Below, in pieces: positions 39,689 to 50,218 of a DNA stretch of 59,382 nt. This stretch comes from Streptococcus shenyangsis (GTDB lineage: Bacteria > Bacillota > Bacilli > Lactobacillales > Streptococcaceae), in contig NZ_VFSH01000002.1 in the NCBI RefSeq assembly GCF_006385785.1, positions 1-59,382 of the forward strand, in the 5' to 3' direction. The position numbers and the translations under genes are program-made. A model generated the notes under the pieces. That model searched no databases. It worked only from the letters and a program-made list of their open reading frames with translations, and was not told the DNA's origin. Numbering within the stretch: position 1 is the stretch's first letter; each line of letters starts with the position of its first letter.

Positions 39689-40018
39689 TTACTTAATGCC
39701 TAGGGCAATGCGTGCATAGCGACTCATTTTTTCAACGGTCCAGGCTGGATACCATACTAATTTGACCTCAGTATCCGTTACTTCTGGCACCTCTGTCATG
39801 GCATCATAAATCTGGTCTGTCAAAAGGTCAGCTAGGGGACAACCCATAGTTGTCAAAGTCATATCAATCTCTGTTTGCCCTGTGTCACCGTCAAAACGAA
39901 TCTCATAAATTAAACCAAGATTTACAATATCGATTCCCAACTCAGGGTCGATGACTTCTTCCAAGGCTAATAAAATTCGTGTTTTGATGTTTTCAATTTG
40001 CTCTTCTGTATAAGCCAT
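39689..40018 (-). CDS. DUF59/MIP18-family metal-sulfur cluster protein
   Basis: A 109-aa protein with the MIP18 fold: EVIDPELGIDIVNLGLIYEI and the conserved Cys in TLTTMGCPLADLL. Homologues (SufT, PaaD and MIP18 types) take part in iron-sulfur protein maturation. Start at 40018 has TGAGGA upstream; it follows rpoD by 14 bp in the dnaG-rpoD unit. It is not near the window's suf operon. Confidence 0.9.
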   Translation of the reverse strand: MAYTEEQIENIKTRILLALEEVIDPELGIDIVNLGLIYEIRFDGDTGQTEIDMTLTTMGCPLADLLTDQIYDAMTEVPEVTDTEVKLVWYPAWTVEKMSRYARIALGIK

Positions 40019-40032
40019 ATTTATCCTCACTC

Positions 40033-41142
40033 TTAGTCTTCAATAAAATCACGAAGCGGTTTGCTGCGACTTGGTTGACGTAGTTTTCTCAAAGCCTTAG
40101 CTTCAATCTGACGGATACGCTCGCGAGTCACGTTAAAGACTTTACCCACATCTTCAAGGGTACGCATTTTACCATCATCTAGTCCAAAACGTAGACGTAG
40201 GACATTTTCTTCACGATCTGTAAGAGTATCCAAGACCTCATCCAACTGCTCACGTAAGACGATACGAGTCGTATAGTCCACTGGATTTTCAATCACTTCA
40301 TCTTCAATAAAGTCTCCAAGATGGCTATCATCTTCTTCACCGATTGGTGTTTCAAGAGATACTGGTTCTTGGGCAATCTTCAAGATTTCACGCACTTTGT
40401 CAGGAGTCATATCCATACGTTCAGCGATTTGCTCTGGTGTTGGGTCTTGACCCAATTCTTGAAGGAGGTTACGCTGTTCACGAACCAATTTATTGATGGT
40501 TTCAACCATGTGGACTGGGATACGGATGGTACGAGCTTGATCCGCAATAGCACGAGTGATGGCCTGACGAATCCACCAAGTTGCATAAGTTGAAAACTTG
40601 AACCCTTTAGAATAGTCAAACTTGTCAACCGCCTTCATCAAGCCCATGTTCCCTTCTTGAATCAAGTCAAGAAACTGCATACCACGACCAACATAGCGTT
40701 TGGCAATAGAAACCACCAAACGAAGGTTGGCTTCCGCAAGACGTTGTTTGGCTTCGATATCGCCAGCTTCAACAGCCAGTGCCAATTCTTTTTCCTCTTC
40801 ATTGGTCAAGAGAGGAACGACACCAATCTCTTTCAAGTACATACGGACAGGGTCATTGACCTTAGCAGAAGTTGAACCAATCAAATCCTCATCGCTAAGT
40901 TCTGGTTCTTCTTCAGTGCTAAGAACACGTGCACTTGGATTTCCTTCGTTATCTGTGATAGAAATCCCTGCATCCTGAATCCGTTGCAAGAGATCCTCAA
41001 TCCCATCAGCATCCAAGGTAAAAGGAATCACCAGACTTGCATTAATTTCATCATCAGTTGCTGTCCCTTTTTGTTTATGATTACGGATAAATTCTGCTAC
41101 TTGTACATCAAATGTTGTTACTTCTTTTTGTTTTGTTGCCAT
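40033..41142 (-). CDS. rpoD: Primary sigma factor RpoD/SigA
   Basis: Housekeeping sigma factor of 369 aa with region 1.1, region 2 ([20 protein letters not shown] and [12 protein letters not shown]) and the region 4 helix-turn-helix ([20 protein letters not shown]). It reads the -35/-10 promoters listed here. GGAGT precedes the ATG, 2 bp after dnaG. Confidence 0.97.
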   Translation of the reverse strand: MATKQKEVTTFDVQVAEFIRNHKQKGTATDDEINASLVIPFTLDADGIEDLLQRIQDAGISITDNEGNPSARVLSTEEEPELSDEDLIGSTSAKVNDPVRMYLKEIGVVPLLTNEEEKELALAVEAGDIEAKQRLAEANLRLVVSIAKRYVGRGMQFLDLIQEGNMGLMKAVDKFDYSKGFKFSTYATWWIRQAITRAIADQARTIRIPVHMVETINKLVREQRNLLQELGQDPTPEQIAERMDMTPDKVREILKIAQEPVSLETPIGEEDDSHLGDFIEDEVIENPVDYTTRIVLREQLDEVLDTLTDREENVLRLRFGLDDGKMRTLEDVGKVFNVTRERIRQIEAKALRKLRQPSRSKPLRDFIED

Positions 41143-41144
41143 TA

Positions 41145-42905
41145 TTACTCCATTCTTCTCTTTTGGGAAATTAAACGTTCCAATTCTTCTAGGGCTGTGT
41201 CTGTATCTCCTACATGGCTCGCTTCCTGCACCTTCTTTTTGATTCTCATATTGTCCTGATTCAAGAGAGCCTTGTTTCGAGTCATTTCTACTTCACTAAG
41301 TTCCTGAGGTGACATCTCAGCAGGCAAATCCTGAGCTAAGACTTGGTACCAAGCTCTTTCAACTTCATCTGTCTGTTCTGCTAAAACTTCCGGAGGAAGA
41401 TTTCCATACTGGCCAAGCAAGTCATATAAGACCTGAAATTCAGGTGTGTCAAATGCAAAGTCTTCCCTTAAACGGTAATCGTTCAAAACAAGAGGAGATT
41501 CCATCATTCGATAAAGTAGATGAGCTTCTGCTCTCATAATAGCTGATAACTGCTTGGTGACAGGCATAGTGATTGACGTCGGTCTGGAAATACCTTCCAT
41601 GCGATTCTGCCTTTGTGCCTGACGACTCTCATTAACAATCTGCTCAATCTGGGCATAATCAAAGGACGCCAGACTGTCAGCTAAAATATGTATATAGCTG
41701 TTTTGAGCAGTAATAGATTTTTCTTGAACAATCAAGGGAGCTATTTTTTCAATAAACTCAATCTGAGCCTGCAAATTTTCACTATTTTCAGGTTTGTACT
41801 GGTGAATGTAAAACTCAATCGGACTAATACGAGTTTTCGTTAATAGATAGGCCAAGTCTTCTGGACCATTTTTTTGTAGATACTCATCTGGATCCAAGTT
41901 ATCAGGCATGCTGACAATTTGCACAGGTATATCACCAATTTCATCCAGTGCTTTCAATGTCGCAGCTTGCCCAGCCTTATCGCCATCGTATACCAGAACC
42001 AACTTCTTGGTTAACCTTTTCAGATGCTCAACATGCTCTCGACTCAAGGCTGTTCCCATAGATGCGACAGCGTTTTCGATTCCAGCCCGATAGGCTGCAA
42101 TGACATCCATGAATCCTTCCATCAGGTAAATCTCACTGGCTTTTCCAGAAGATTTTTTTGCCCTATCCATATGATATAATTCGTAACTTTTGTTAAAAAT
42201 TGCAGTTGATCGGCTATTTTTATACTTAGAAGTTTGTGAATCCGTTTTCTGCCAGATACGACCTGAGAAGGCAATAACCTTTCCCTGATCATTTGTCAGG
42301 GGAAACATGATGCGATTGTGAAAGGTGTCTACAAATTGATTAGCATCTGAGAGGTAAAATAGCCCTGAATCTAGGAAATCCTCTTCACGATACTGACCAG
42401 ACAAACGCTGGTAGAGATAGTTTCGTTCTGGAGGTGCTAAACCAATCCGAAAATGTTTGAGCACTTCATCTGTCAAACCACGCTGATAAAGGTAGTTTCT
42501 GGCCTCCTCCCCCATGGTTGTTGTCATGAGAATAGCATGATAAAATTTGGCAGCATCTTCGTGCATATCATAAAGAGCTTGGTGAGGCGAGGCTGGCCTC
42601 TGCTCACTATAAAGCGGTTTTTCCACCTCTATCCCAACACGCTGACCTAAGATTTGGACAGCCTCCATAAAGGGAACCCCTTGGTACTCCTCGATGAACT
42701 TAAAGACATCACCCGAGCGACCACAACCAAAACAGTGATAAAACTGCTTGTCCTCTACAACGTTGAAAGAAGGTGTTTTTTCACCATGAAAAGGACAGAG
42801 CCCTAGATAGTTCCGTCCTGCCTTTTGTAAAGAAATCACATCTCCTATGACTTCCACAATGTTGGCATTGTTTTTGATTTCTTCAATGACTTGTTTGTCA
42901 ACCAT
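41145..42905 (-). CDS. dnaG: DNA primase
   Basis: Makes RNA primers for replication. The 586-aa protein has a CHC2 zinc-binding domain (Cys37, His40, Cys58, Cys61 in CPFHGEK and CFGCGRSGD), a Toprim domain ([16 protein letters not shown] and [12 protein letters not shown]) and a helicase-binding C-terminus. I use the ATG at 42905 with GGAGG; five more codons are open upstream. First gene of dnaG-rpoD-DUF59; rpsU is not between it and its promoter, unlike in some bacteria. Confidence 0.96.
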   Translation of the reverse strand: MVDKQVIEEIKNNANIVEVIGDVISLQKAGRNYLGLCPFHGEKTPSFNVVEDKQFYHCFGCGRSGDVFKFIEEYQGVPFMEAVQILGQRVGIEVEKPLYSEQRPASPHQALYDMHEDAAKFYHAILMTTTMGEEARNYLYQRGLTDEVLKHFRIGLAPPERNYLYQRLSGQYREEDFLDSGLFYLSDANQFVDTFHNRIMFPLTNDQGKVIAFSGRIWQKTDSQTSKYKNSRSTAIFNKSYELYHMDRAKKSSGKASEIYLMEGFMDVIAAYRAGIENAVASMGTALSREHVEHLKRLTKKLVLVYDGDKAGQAATLKALDEIGDIPVQIVSMPDNLDPDEYLQKNGPEDLAYLLTKTRISPIEFYIHQYKPENSENLQAQIEFIEKIAPLIVQEKSITAQNSYIHILADSLASFDYAQIEQIVNESRQAQRQNRMEGISRPTSITMPVTKQLSAIMRAEAHLLYRMMESPLVLNDYRLREDFAFDTPEFQVLYDLLGQYGNLPPEVLAEQTDEVERAWYQVLAQDLPAEMSPQELSEVEMTRNKALLNQDNMRIKKKVQEASHVGDTDTALEELERLISQKRRME

Positions 42906-42942
42906 ACACAATACCTCCATGTTATCATAGTTTACTTTATAT

Positions 42943-42971
42943 AGTATACTTTATTTCAGAAAAAAAGTAAA
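42943..42971 (-). promoter_or_regulatory. dnaG-rpoD operon promoter
   Basis: Minus strand: -35 TTTACT (42966-42971), 17-nt spacer, -10 TATACT (42943-42948); 37 nt to the dnaG ATG. Confidence 0.75.
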
Positions 42972-42994
42972 CCATTTCACTCATTTTCCCTACT

Positions 42995-43753
42995 TTATTC
43001 AAAGAGTTGATAATAATCAGAGATTTTCATTTTTGCTTTTTCTTCTTGTTTCAAATCTTGGATAACCCGTCCTTCTTTCATGACAATCAAGCGATTGCCA
43101 TACTTAAGAGCATCTTCCATATGGTGGGTAATCATAAGAGCTGTCAACTGATCTTTCTTGACAAATTCATCTGTCAATTCCATCAAGGCCACACTGGTCT
43201 TTGGATCAAGGGCTGCAGTATGCTCGTCTAACAAGAGTAATTCAGGACGCTTCAAGGTTGCCATCAAGAGACTCAAAGCCTGTCTTTGCCCACCTGATAA
43301 GAACTCAATTGGCGTATTCAAGTGTTTCTCAAGACCATTCCCTACTTTTTCAATGGTTGCCTGAAATTCATCCTTATAGCTAGCCAGACGTCTCGGAAAC
43401 AGTCCACGCTTTTCACCACGAAACTTGGCAATCAAAAGATTTTCAGCCACCGTCATACGAGGAGCTGTCCCCATCTTGGGATCTTGGAAGACTCGAGACA
43501 GATACTTAGCCCGCTTCTCTGGTGAAAACTTGGTAACATCTTCACCCAAAATACGAATAGTTCCACTGGTTAATGACAAAGTTCCTGCAATAGTGTTAAA
43601 GAGGGTTGATTTCCCAGCACCATTTCCACCTAAAATCGTGATAAAATCCTGTTCAAAAATTTCTAAGGAAACATCATTTAAAATAATCTTTTCTTCATCA
43701 AAGCCATTTTTAACGACTTTGGTTGCATTTTTTAATTCTACAATGGCTGTCAT
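42995..43753 (-). CDS. ABC transporter ATPase (TrpZ-like)
   Basis: A 252-aa ATPase with Walker A GGNGAGKST, signature LSGGQRQALSLLMA and Walker B LLLLDEHTAALDP. It belongs with the TrpX/TrpY-like binding protein and permease upstream; its start overlaps the permease stop by 4 bp (ATGA). Substrate by context: an aromatic amino acid, probably tryptophan. Confidence 0.9.
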   Translation of the reverse strand: MTAIVELKNATKVVKNGFDEEKIILNDVSLEIFEQDFITILGGNGAGKSTLFNTIAGTLSLTSGTIRILGEDVTKFSPEKRAKYLSRVFQDPKMGTAPRMTVAENLLIAKFRGEKRGLFPRRLASYKDEFQATIEKVGNGLEKHLNTPIEFLSGGQRQALSLLMATLKRPELLLLDEHTAALDPKTSVALMELTDEFVKKDQLTALMITHHMEDALKYGNRLIVMKEGRVIQDLKQEEKAKMKISDYYQLFE

Positions 43754-44616
43754 TTGCTTAACTTGGCTCCTTTCAAGATGGTTTGCTTAAATGTTGGAAT
43801 CATGAGGCAGACTGCTAAAATCACGGCGCTGTACAAACGAAGGTAACTTGTATTAAAGCCAAGCGCAATAACTGCCCACACTAAGAATTGATAAGCGATA
43901 GAACCTACAACGATGGTAACCAGACGTTCTGCCAAGCTCAAACTCTTGAAGATAACTTCTCCAATAATCAAACTTGCAAGCCCCACAACGATAACCCCGA
44001 TTCCTCGAGATACATCGGCATACCCTTCTTGCTGGGCAATGAGAGCTCCTGCAAGGGCAATCACACCATTTGATAAGACCAAGCCCATGAGCTCCATGCG
44101 TCCAGTATGAATCCCGAAACTTCTAGCCATATCAGGATTGTCACCTGTAGCAATGTAAGCTTGTCCGAGTTTAGTGTCCAAGAAAAAGAGCATGAGAGCA
44201 ATAACAATACTCACAAAGATAAGACCTGTCAAGAGTTGGTTCAAACCTGAATCAAAAGGCAAGGCATCTTGAATTTGCTTGGTTCCAAGCAATCCTAAAT
44301 TGGCGCGTCCCATAATCAAGAGCATGATAGAGTGACAGGAAGTCATCACCAAAATCCCTGAGAGTAAGGTTGGGATCTTCCCTTTTGTATAAAGAAGTCC
44401 TGCTGCCATACCAGCCAAACAACCTGCTCCAACAGCAATAAGAGTTGCTAAAAAAGGATTCACACCTTTCGTTATCAAAGTGACAGCAACAGCTCCCCCA
44501 AGAGGGAAGGAACCTTCTGTTGTCATATCTGGAAAGTTTAAAATCCTAAATGTCATAAAGATTCCCAGACCTAAAATAGCCCAGACAAATCCTTGAGAAA
44601 TAATAGATAATATCAT
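43750..44616 (-). CDS. ABC transporter permease (TrpY-like)
   Basis: A 288-aa membrane protein with many hydrophobic helices, of the branched-chain-amino-acid-type permease fold (FRILNFPDMTTEGSFPLGGA, then the EAA-like SYADVSRGIGVIVVGLASL region). I start it at MILSIISQGFVW (44616) because the longer frame (to 44685) would be read through a terminator stem. AAAAGG lies 11 nt upstream. Confidence 0.88.
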   Translation of the reverse strand: MILSIISQGFVWAILGLGIFMTFRILNFPDMTTEGSFPLGGAVAVTLITKGVNPFLATLIAVGAGCLAGMAAGLLYTKGKIPTLLSGILVMTSCHSIMLLIMGRANLGLLGTKQIQDALPFDSGLNQLLTGLIFVSIVIALMLFFLDTKLGQAYIATGDNPDMARSFGIHTGRMELMGLVLSNGVIALAGALIAQQEGYADVSRGIGVIVVGLASLIIGEVIFKSLSLAERLVTIVVGSIAYQFLVWAVIALGFNTSYLRLYSAVILAVCLMIPTFKQTILKGAKLSK

Positions 44617-44651
44617 CTGTTTCTTAACCTTTTCTATATGATTTCTATTGT

Positions 44652-44683
44652 AAAAAATTGGAGGAGATGTCCCCAACTCCTCC
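44652..44683 (-). terminator. Intercistronic terminator between binding protein and permease
   Basis: Minus strand: GGAGGAG and CTCCTCC pair perfectly around a 10-nt loop, followed by AATTTTTT. It lies 9 bp after the binding-protein stop and 36 bp before the permease start, so it should reduce expression of the downstream genes relative to the binding protein. Confidence 0.75.
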
Positions 44684-44691
44684 ATTTTAGA

Positions 44692-45687
44692 TTATTCAAT
44701 CACTTGTCCTGCTTCTTTGAGAACAGACTCAGGAATAGTAATACCTAACTCTTGTGCCAATTTTTTATTGATAACTGATTTACCAGTTGAAAAGACATTG
44801 ACTGGTGTATCAGCTGGTTTTGCACCTTTCAAAACTTGAGCAATCATTTTGCCAGTTGCCACACCAAGATCATGTTGGTCAACTACAACGGATGCCAAAC
44901 CACCTGCTTCTACCATGGCAGTTGCACTTGGGTATATTGGTTTTTTAGCTGATTGGTTGCTTGATACAACAGTTGAGAAGGCTGAAGCAATAGTGTTATC
45001 AATTGGAACCCAGATAGCATCAACCTTGCTAGTCATAACGTTAACTGTTGAAGCAATTTCATTTGTTGAAGGAACTGCAAATGTTTCTACTGTCAAACCT
45101 GCTTTTTCAGCATAAGCCTTAAATTCTTCTACCTGTGTTTTTGAATTGTCTTCGCTGCTTGAGTAAAGAGCTCCGATAGTTTTCACATTTGGTGTCAGAG
45201 CCTTGATGAGTTCAACTTGTTGTTGAGCTGGATTGTGGTCAGATACCCCTGTAATATTGCCACCTGGTTTTTTCAAATCTTTAACCAAGTTCGCACCGAT
45301 TGGGTCTGTAATAGCAGCCATGATAACAGGTAGGTCTTTTGTTGCACTAGCCAGACCTTGAGCAGCTGGTGTTGCGATACCAACTACCAAGTCATTATCG
45401 TTTGCAACCAATTGTTTACTCATTGTCGCAACCTTACTTTGGTCACCTTCTGAGTTCATAAAGTCAATCTTCAACTGGTCATCTTTATAACCTTCTTCTG
45501 CAAGTCCATCTTGAATCCCTTTATAAATCAAGTCAAGAGATGGATGGCTCACAAACTGAAGGACACCAACTTTGGCAACTTTCTTTTCATTCTTAGCTTC
45601 TGGTTTATTCATTGAAGAGTAAATCAAGCTTCCTGCTACTAAGACTGCTAATGCAGCGATAATTCCAATTAAACGTTTATTTTTCAT
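44692..45687 (-). CDS. ABC transporter substrate-binding protein (TrpX-like)
   Basis: A 331-aa protein of the ABC_sub_bind family (VGVLQFVSHPSLDLIYKGIQ, ALYSSSEDNSKTQVEEF), which I associate with the TrpX group of streptococcal tryptophan transporters. Its N-terminus is one hydrophobic segment (about 5-26) with no lipobox cysteine, so it is probably held by an uncleaved anchor or by signal peptidase I cleavage and not as a lipoprotein. AAGGAG precedes the ATG. First gene after the T-box leader. Confidence 0.88.
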   Translation of the reverse strand: MKNKRLIGIIAALAVLVAGSLIYSSMNKPEAKNEKKVAKVGVLQFVSHPSLDLIYKGIQDGLAEEGYKDDQLKIDFMNSEGDQSKVATMSKQLVANDNDLVVGIATPAAQGLASATKDLPVIMAAITDPIGANLVKDLKKPGGNITGVSDHNPAQQQVELIKALTPNVKTIGALYSSSEDNSKTQVEEFKAYAEKAGLTVETFAVPSTNEIASTVNVMTSKVDAIWVPIDNTIASAFSTVVSSNQSAKKPIYPSATAMVEAGGLASVVVDQHDLGVATGKMIAQVLKGAKPADTPVNVFSTGKSVINKKLAQELGITIPESVLKEAGQVIE

Positions 45688-45773
45688 TCTATTTCTCCTT
45701 TTTATTTCCTTTAAAATACTTCACTTATACAAACAAGCGACGCCATCGTTTTCTTTCCATACTAACCTCCATC

Positions 45774-46010
45774 AAAAAAGTCCTCACACAAAAACTTGTG
45801 TGAGGACGTCGATGCGCGGTACCACCTCAATTATAGGGAATTTCCCTATCGCTCTGTCTCGCAATAACGAGATGCACTGTAAGGTGTGCTCACCGAATTT
45901 TTATGATTTCAAATTCTAAATAACATCCAGCCCAATTTTCATCATCATCACTTATCTGTTTTCAGCTACCACAGACTCTCTAAAAAGTTTGTATGATTAC
46001 TTTTCTGAAT
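45774..46010 (-). promoter_or_regulatory. T-box riboswitch leader of the TrpXYZ-like operon
   Basis: Minus strand, 5' to 3': a Stem I region with AGAGAGTCTGTGGTAGCTGA and the paired CTGT...ACAG distal stem, then the T-box GAGGTGGTACCGCG (45815-45828), then a strong terminator (GTCCTCACACAAG with TGTGTGAGGAC, followed by TTTTTT, 45774-45806). Uncharged tRNA bound to the leader would stop the terminator from forming. The specifier triplet is ambiguous by eye: two TGG (Trp) triplets lie in the plausible segment, with GAA nearby. Confidence 0.92.
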
Positions 46011-46016
46011 GGTTAA

Positions 46017-46044
46017 ATTATATCATTTTTCAATTACTTGTCAA
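46017..46044 (-). promoter_or_regulatory. Promoter of the T-box leader
   Basis: Minus strand: perfect -35 TTGACA (46039-46044), 16-nt spacer, extended -10 TGATATAAT with the hexamer at 46017-46022. Confidence 0.85.
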
Positions 46045-46073
46045 GACTCTTTTGGCATTTTTTTGAAATATCC

Positions 46074-46104
46074 AAAAACTTCCCCTATAGAAAAGAGGAA
46101 GTTT
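46074..46104 (-). terminator. ppc terminator
   Basis: Minus strand: AAACTTCC and GGGAAGTTT pair around a 12-nt loop and run into a T-run. It lies 9 bp past the ppc stop. Confidence 0.75.
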
Positions 46105-46112
46105 GATAGGTA

Positions 46113-48809
46113 TCAGCCTGAATTACGAAGACCTGTCGCAATTCCGTTGATGGTTGTATGGATTAATTTTTCTTGATCGCTTGATAATTCTCCTCGGCGT
46201 TGACGTTTAATCAACTCCAACTGGATGTAGTTAAGAATATTAAAGTAAGGCATACGATAATCCAAACTTGCTTTTAGATATGGATTTTCAGCCAAGAGTT
46301 CATCGTAACCTTCGATAGCCAAGATAACTTCCTTGGTAACTTGCCATTCATTTAAAATAGTCTCATAGATTGCTTTTACTTCTTCATCCTCACACAGTTT
46401 GGCATATTCAAAAGCAATGTTCATATTTGATTTTGACAAGACCATATCAACATTTGAAAGAAGCGATTGGAAAAATGGCCAATTTTGGTACATATCTCGT
46501 AGGATAGCGATATTCTCTGGATTTTTATCGATGAATTCTTTGAAGCTTGAACCAACTCCATACCAGCCAGGGAACATAACACGACTTTGCGACCATGAGA
46601 ACACCCATGGAATGGCACGCAAACCACCAATTTCAGTGATTGTCTTACGAGCGGCTGGACGTGAACCGATATTAAAGCTTGAAATAGCCTTAATTGGACT
46701 TGACTCAAAGAAATAATCATAGAAATGGTCATTACCAAAAACCAAATCACGGTAAATATCGTAACTACGGTCCACCACTTGATCCATAATGGCTTCGTAA
46801 CGATTGGATGTATTGGTATCACTCTTCTTCTGAGTAATCATACGGTTAATGGCTGCAGATACTAGCATTTCAAGGTTATAGTAAGCTGCGTCTTTGTTAC
46901 CGTATTTATTCCCAATTACTTCCCCCTGCTCCGTCAAACGGATACGATCCTTGATAGACTTAAGCGGTTGGGAGGTGATAGCTTCATAGGTTGGTCCACC
47001 ACCACGACCGACAGTCCCACCACGACCATGGAAGAAGGTTACCTTAACGCCAAATTCATCTCCAATAGCAGTCAATTGTTGTTGAGCCTTGTAAAGGGTC
47101 CAACATGATGATAAGTAACCACCATCTTTATTACTATCCGAATAACCAAGCATGATTTCTTGATAATTATTACGTGAAGCAATCCATTTCTTAGCCAGAC
47201 CAAGAGAAAGGTATTCTCTCATGGTTTCTTCTGAGTGGTCCAAGTCCTCGATTGTTTCAAAGAGAGGAACAATTTGGACACGAGCTCTTTCTTTATCCAC
47301 TAAGCCTACTTCTTTTAGCAAGATAGCTAATTCCAGCATGTCAGATACACTGGTTGCATGTGAAATGATAGTCTGACGAATAACATCATCCCCCAACTTA
47401 TCTTTCAACTTACGAGCAGCTTTAAAGATGGCCAATTCTTTTTCAAGTAACTCTGATTTTTCAACATGAGTGGCAGAAAGAATACGTGGATCTTCCTCCA
47501 ATTCTTTCAAAAGAAGCTGGCATTTTTCTTCTTCACTTAGTTCACTATAATGCGAATGAATTCCTGCTGATTTCAAGAGTTCAGCTACACAGGCTTCATG
47601 AACACTAGAATCTTGACGCATGTCAATAGATGCCAAATAGAAACCAAAAATTTCAACTGCCTGAATCAGCTCAACAAAATCACCAGAAATCAGTGCTTCA
47701 CCCTTATTTTCCAAGAGGGAATCACGGATGGTAATTAAATCCTTATAAAAATCATTGGCTGTTTCATAGCGAGCTCCAACTTCCTTATCTTCAATGAGAT
47801 AAGTTTTTGTTGCTTGGATTTTTGATTGAATATCAAACAAGGCACGGCGGTATAGCTCTTTTTCACGATAAATCGAGTTATCCTTAGACTGACGAGCCAT
47901 TTCTCTGACTTGCTTGCTCACATTGACAATACTAGTTGAGAGGGAGAATTCACGATAGAGCTGGTAAATCTTTTCATCATAGTAGTTCATGATGACTTCA
48001 CACTGAGTCATGGCAGATTGTTTCAAGGTATCTGCTGTAACAAAGGGATTCCCATCACGGTCTCCACCAATCCACATTCCCATGGTAATTGGTTTAGGAT
48101 GTTTCAACTCCAAGCCATGTTTTTTAGCCAGGCGCTTGTACTCAGCAGTCAAATGAGGAACAGCTTTCAGGAATGAACTATTGTAGTATTCCATAACATT
48201 CGTGATTTCATTGGTAACTTTCAATTTCTTTTCACGAATCATGTCTGTCTGCATGATAATCTCAATGTAACGACGGAGATCATTATGCCATTTTTCCTTA
48301 TTAATCAAGCCTAATTTCACATCACGGTACTTACGCAAGAGGGTGTGGATATGGTTAGTCAAATCCAGCATACTCTTACGTTGCACTTGTGTTGGATGGG
48401 CTGTCAAAACAGGGACAACATTCAAATGTTCTAAAATTTCAACCGCATTTTCTTTTTCTGCAACCATTTTAATCGTTGCTGATAATTTACCAAGATAATC
48501 TTGATCTATATTATTTTGATGGTTGATTTCATAGGCCAAATCCACGTCTTCTGAAATATTAATCAAGAGAGGCAAGATAGAGAAATAGCGTGAAATATAA
48601 GCCATTTCATCATTTGTAAGGCTAGTAACCAATTGGTTCAAGCCTTGATAATCTTCTTGAGTTGATAATTCCTTCAACTGCATGATTTTTTCAAAAGTTT
48701 CTGGAGCAAGCATATTTTTAGTAATATCTTCTAACAATTCTGTTAAAATCAATACTTCTTCTTGCACGACAGCTTTATTACTATAGTTTTCTAATTTTTG
48801 AAGAGACAT
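46113..48809 (-). CDS. ppc: Phosphoenolpyruvate carboxylase
   Basis: Carboxylates phosphoenolpyruvate to oxaloacetate, replenishing aspartate-family precursors in an organism without a full citric acid cycle. The 898-aa protein has the catalytic His138 ([13 protein letters not shown]), [14 protein letters not shown], and [17 protein letters not shown] use the ATG at 48809 with AAAGGA; a TTG two codons upstream falls within the spacer. It follows ftsW by 24 bp and is probably co-transcribed. Confidence 0.97.
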   Translation of the reverse strand: MSLQKLENYSNKAVVQEEVLILTELLEDITKNMLAPETFEKIMQLKELSTQEDYQGLNQLVTSLTNDEMAYISRYFSILPLLINISEDVDLAYEINHQNNIDQDYLGKLSATIKMVAEKENAVEILEHLNVVPVLTAHPTQVQRKSMLDLTNHIHTLLRKYRDVKLGLINKEKWHNDLRRYIEIIMQTDMIREKKLKVTNEITNVMEYYNSSFLKAVPHLTAEYKRLAKKHGLELKHPKPITMGMWIGGDRDGNPFVTADTLKQSAMTQCEVIMNYYDEKIYQLYREFSLSTSIVNVSKQVREMARQSKDNSIYREKELYRRALFDIQSKIQATKTYLIEDKEVGARYETANDFYKDLITIRDSLLENKGEALISGDFVELIQAVEIFGFYLASIDMRQDSSVHEACVAELLKSAGIHSHYSELSEEEKCQLLLKELEEDPRILSATHVEKSELLEKELAIFKAARKLKDKLGDDVIRQTIISHATSVSDMLELAILLKEVGLVDKERARVQIVPLFETIEDLDHSEETMREYLSLGLAKKWIASRNNYQEIMLGYSDSNKDGGYLSSCWTLYKAQQQLTAIGDEFGVKVTFFHGRGGTVGRGGGPTYEAITSQPLKSIKDRIRLTEQGEVIGNKYGNKDAAYYNLEMLVSAAINRMITQKKSDTNTSNRYEAIMDQVVDRSYDIYRDLVFGNDHFYDYFFESSPIKAISSFNIGSRPAARKTITEIGGLRAIPWVFSWSQSRVMFPGWYGVGSSFKEFIDKNPENIAILRDMYQNWPFFQSLLSNVDMVLSKSNMNIAFEYAKLCEDEEVKAIYETILNEWQVTKEVILAIEGYDELLAENPYLKASLDYRMPYFNILNYIQLELIKRQRRGELSSDQEKLIHTTINGIATGLRNSG

Positions 48810-48833
48810 AGGCAATCCTTTCCACTATCAGCT

Positions 48834-50057
48834 CTACATATAGTTTGATGAGTGAGCTTCTAACTCCTCATACAATTGGGCACGTTTTTCACTTGCATCA
48901 ATATTTAAGACAAAGGCGATGGCTACAGATAAGACTAGGAGACTGTTCCCTCCTTGCGATAAGAAGGGGAAGGTAACCCCTGTTGAAGGAATAATACCAG
49001 AAATTCCACCGATATTAACAAAGACCTGTACCAACATCATCCCCCCAACTCCAATCGCCATCATGGAATTAAAGGGATTCTTAGCACGAATTCCTACTAG
49101 GATAATTCGCAAAATGAGGAAAAAGACAAGTGCTAAAATCAAGCTGGCACCCACAAATCCAAACTCTTCAATGACAATTGAAAATACAAAGTCTGTATGG
49201 GCTTCTGGTAGATAGCCACGTTTTTCGATTGAATTTCCTAAACCTAGACCAAACCAACCACCATTGACCATGGCAAAGTAGGAATTTGCAAGTTGGTGGC
49301 CTGCTCCTGCCAAATCAGCAAAGGGATTAAAATAAGCACTGAAACGCTTGGCTACATATCCAAATACTGGAACTTTTGAAAACTTATCAACTCCTATAAA
49401 AGAAATAAGTGATAAGGATAAGGCAGAAATTCCAACTAAAATTCCAAAAAAAGCAAGAAACCATCTATAAGCGATTCCACTAACTGTATACATAATCAAA
49501 GCTACCAATGCTAGAATAGTAGCATTCCCCAAATCTGGGAAAATAGCAAGGCTGCCAATCAGTACAAAGAGGACAAAACGCCAATCATTAAAAGCACGAG
49601 GAAGCCACTGATTTTGTGTCAAAACTTGGAAGTCATAAATAGCGATATCCTCTTGTTGTTTAGAAAATCTGTTTGCTAAATACCAAATAATAATAATTTT
49701 CAAATATTCGGCTGGCTGAATAGTCAAAGGTCCTACTGAAATCCAGCCATAGGCTCCATTGACCGGAATACCAATCAAACGAGCCAAAGCTAATAGAATC
49801 AGCTCAACGAACATAACGATAAATAAAAGACGTTCGTTTCTTAAAAAATTCAGTTTCAACTTATATATCAAGGCAATCAGTACCAAACTAAATATCCAAA
49901 ATAGTCCCTGACTTCGGACCAATTGCAGTGCACTTTGGCCTTCTTGAATTAAAATAGCACTGGTTGTCGAATAAACCACAATCAAGCCCAAAATAGATAA
50001 CAGTAAGTAAGGAACTAGAATAGAATAGTTTAATAGGTGCCTCTTACTAATCTTCAT
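48834..50057 (-). CDS. ftsW: FtsW, SEDS septal peptidoglycan polymerase
   Basis: A 407-aa polytopic SEDS-family glycosyltransferase that polymerises septal peptidoglycan with a class B PBP. Marked by about ten membrane helices, GAYGWISVGPLTIQPAEYLK, and the C-terminal GGNSLLVLSVAIAF. Length and the ftsW-ppc order fit FtsW of the mitis group. A GGTGAT site precedes the ATG. Confidence 0.93.
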   Translation of the reverse strand: MKISKRHLLNYSILVPYLLLSILGLIVVYSTTSAILIQEGQSALQLVRSQGLFWIFSLVLIALIYKLKLNFLRNERLLFIVMFVELILLALARLIGIPVNGAYGWISVGPLTIQPAEYLKIIIIWYLANRFSKQQEDIAIYDFQVLTQNQWLPRAFNDWRFVLFVLIGSLAIFPDLGNATILALVALIMYTVSGIAYRWFLAFFGILVGISALSLSLISFIGVDKFSKVPVFGYVAKRFSAYFNPFADLAGAGHQLANSYFAMVNGGWFGLGLGNSIEKRGYLPEAHTDFVFSIVIEEFGFVGASLILALVFFLILRIILVGIRAKNPFNSMMAIGVGGMMLVQVFVNIGGISGIIPSTGVTFPFLSQGGNSLLVLSVAIAFVLNIDASEKRAQLYEELEAHSSNYM

Positions 50058-50127
50058 AGTATCACCAATCTAATGAGAACAACACAATTGCTTCCCAAAT
50101 TCCGTTTGTTTTCTAGTTTTGATTGCT

Positions 50128-50136
50128 ATTATACCA
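50128..50136 (-). promoter_or_regulatory. ftsW promoter (extended -10)
   Basis: Minus-strand TGGTATAAT, hexamer at 50128-50133, about 70 nt before the ftsW ATG. Confidence 0.55.
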
Positions 50137-50191
50137 TTTTTTCCGAAAGAAAAAAACTCTTATCCATCAGATAGACCATTTTTGTCATAAG

Positions 50192-50214
50192 AAAAAGAGC
50201 ACTTGGCCCTTTTC
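50192..50214 (-). terminator. prsA terminator
   Basis: Minus strand: AAAGGGC and GCTCTTT pair (one G-U) around a 5-nt loop, then a T-run, close after the stop codon. Confidence 0.75.
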
Positions 50215-50218
50215 TGTT

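Noticed and set aside
44617..44685. N-terminal extension of the TrpY-like permease
   Set aside because: It would be encoded across a terminator stem and its sequence is not membrane-like; the start at 44616 matches the family.
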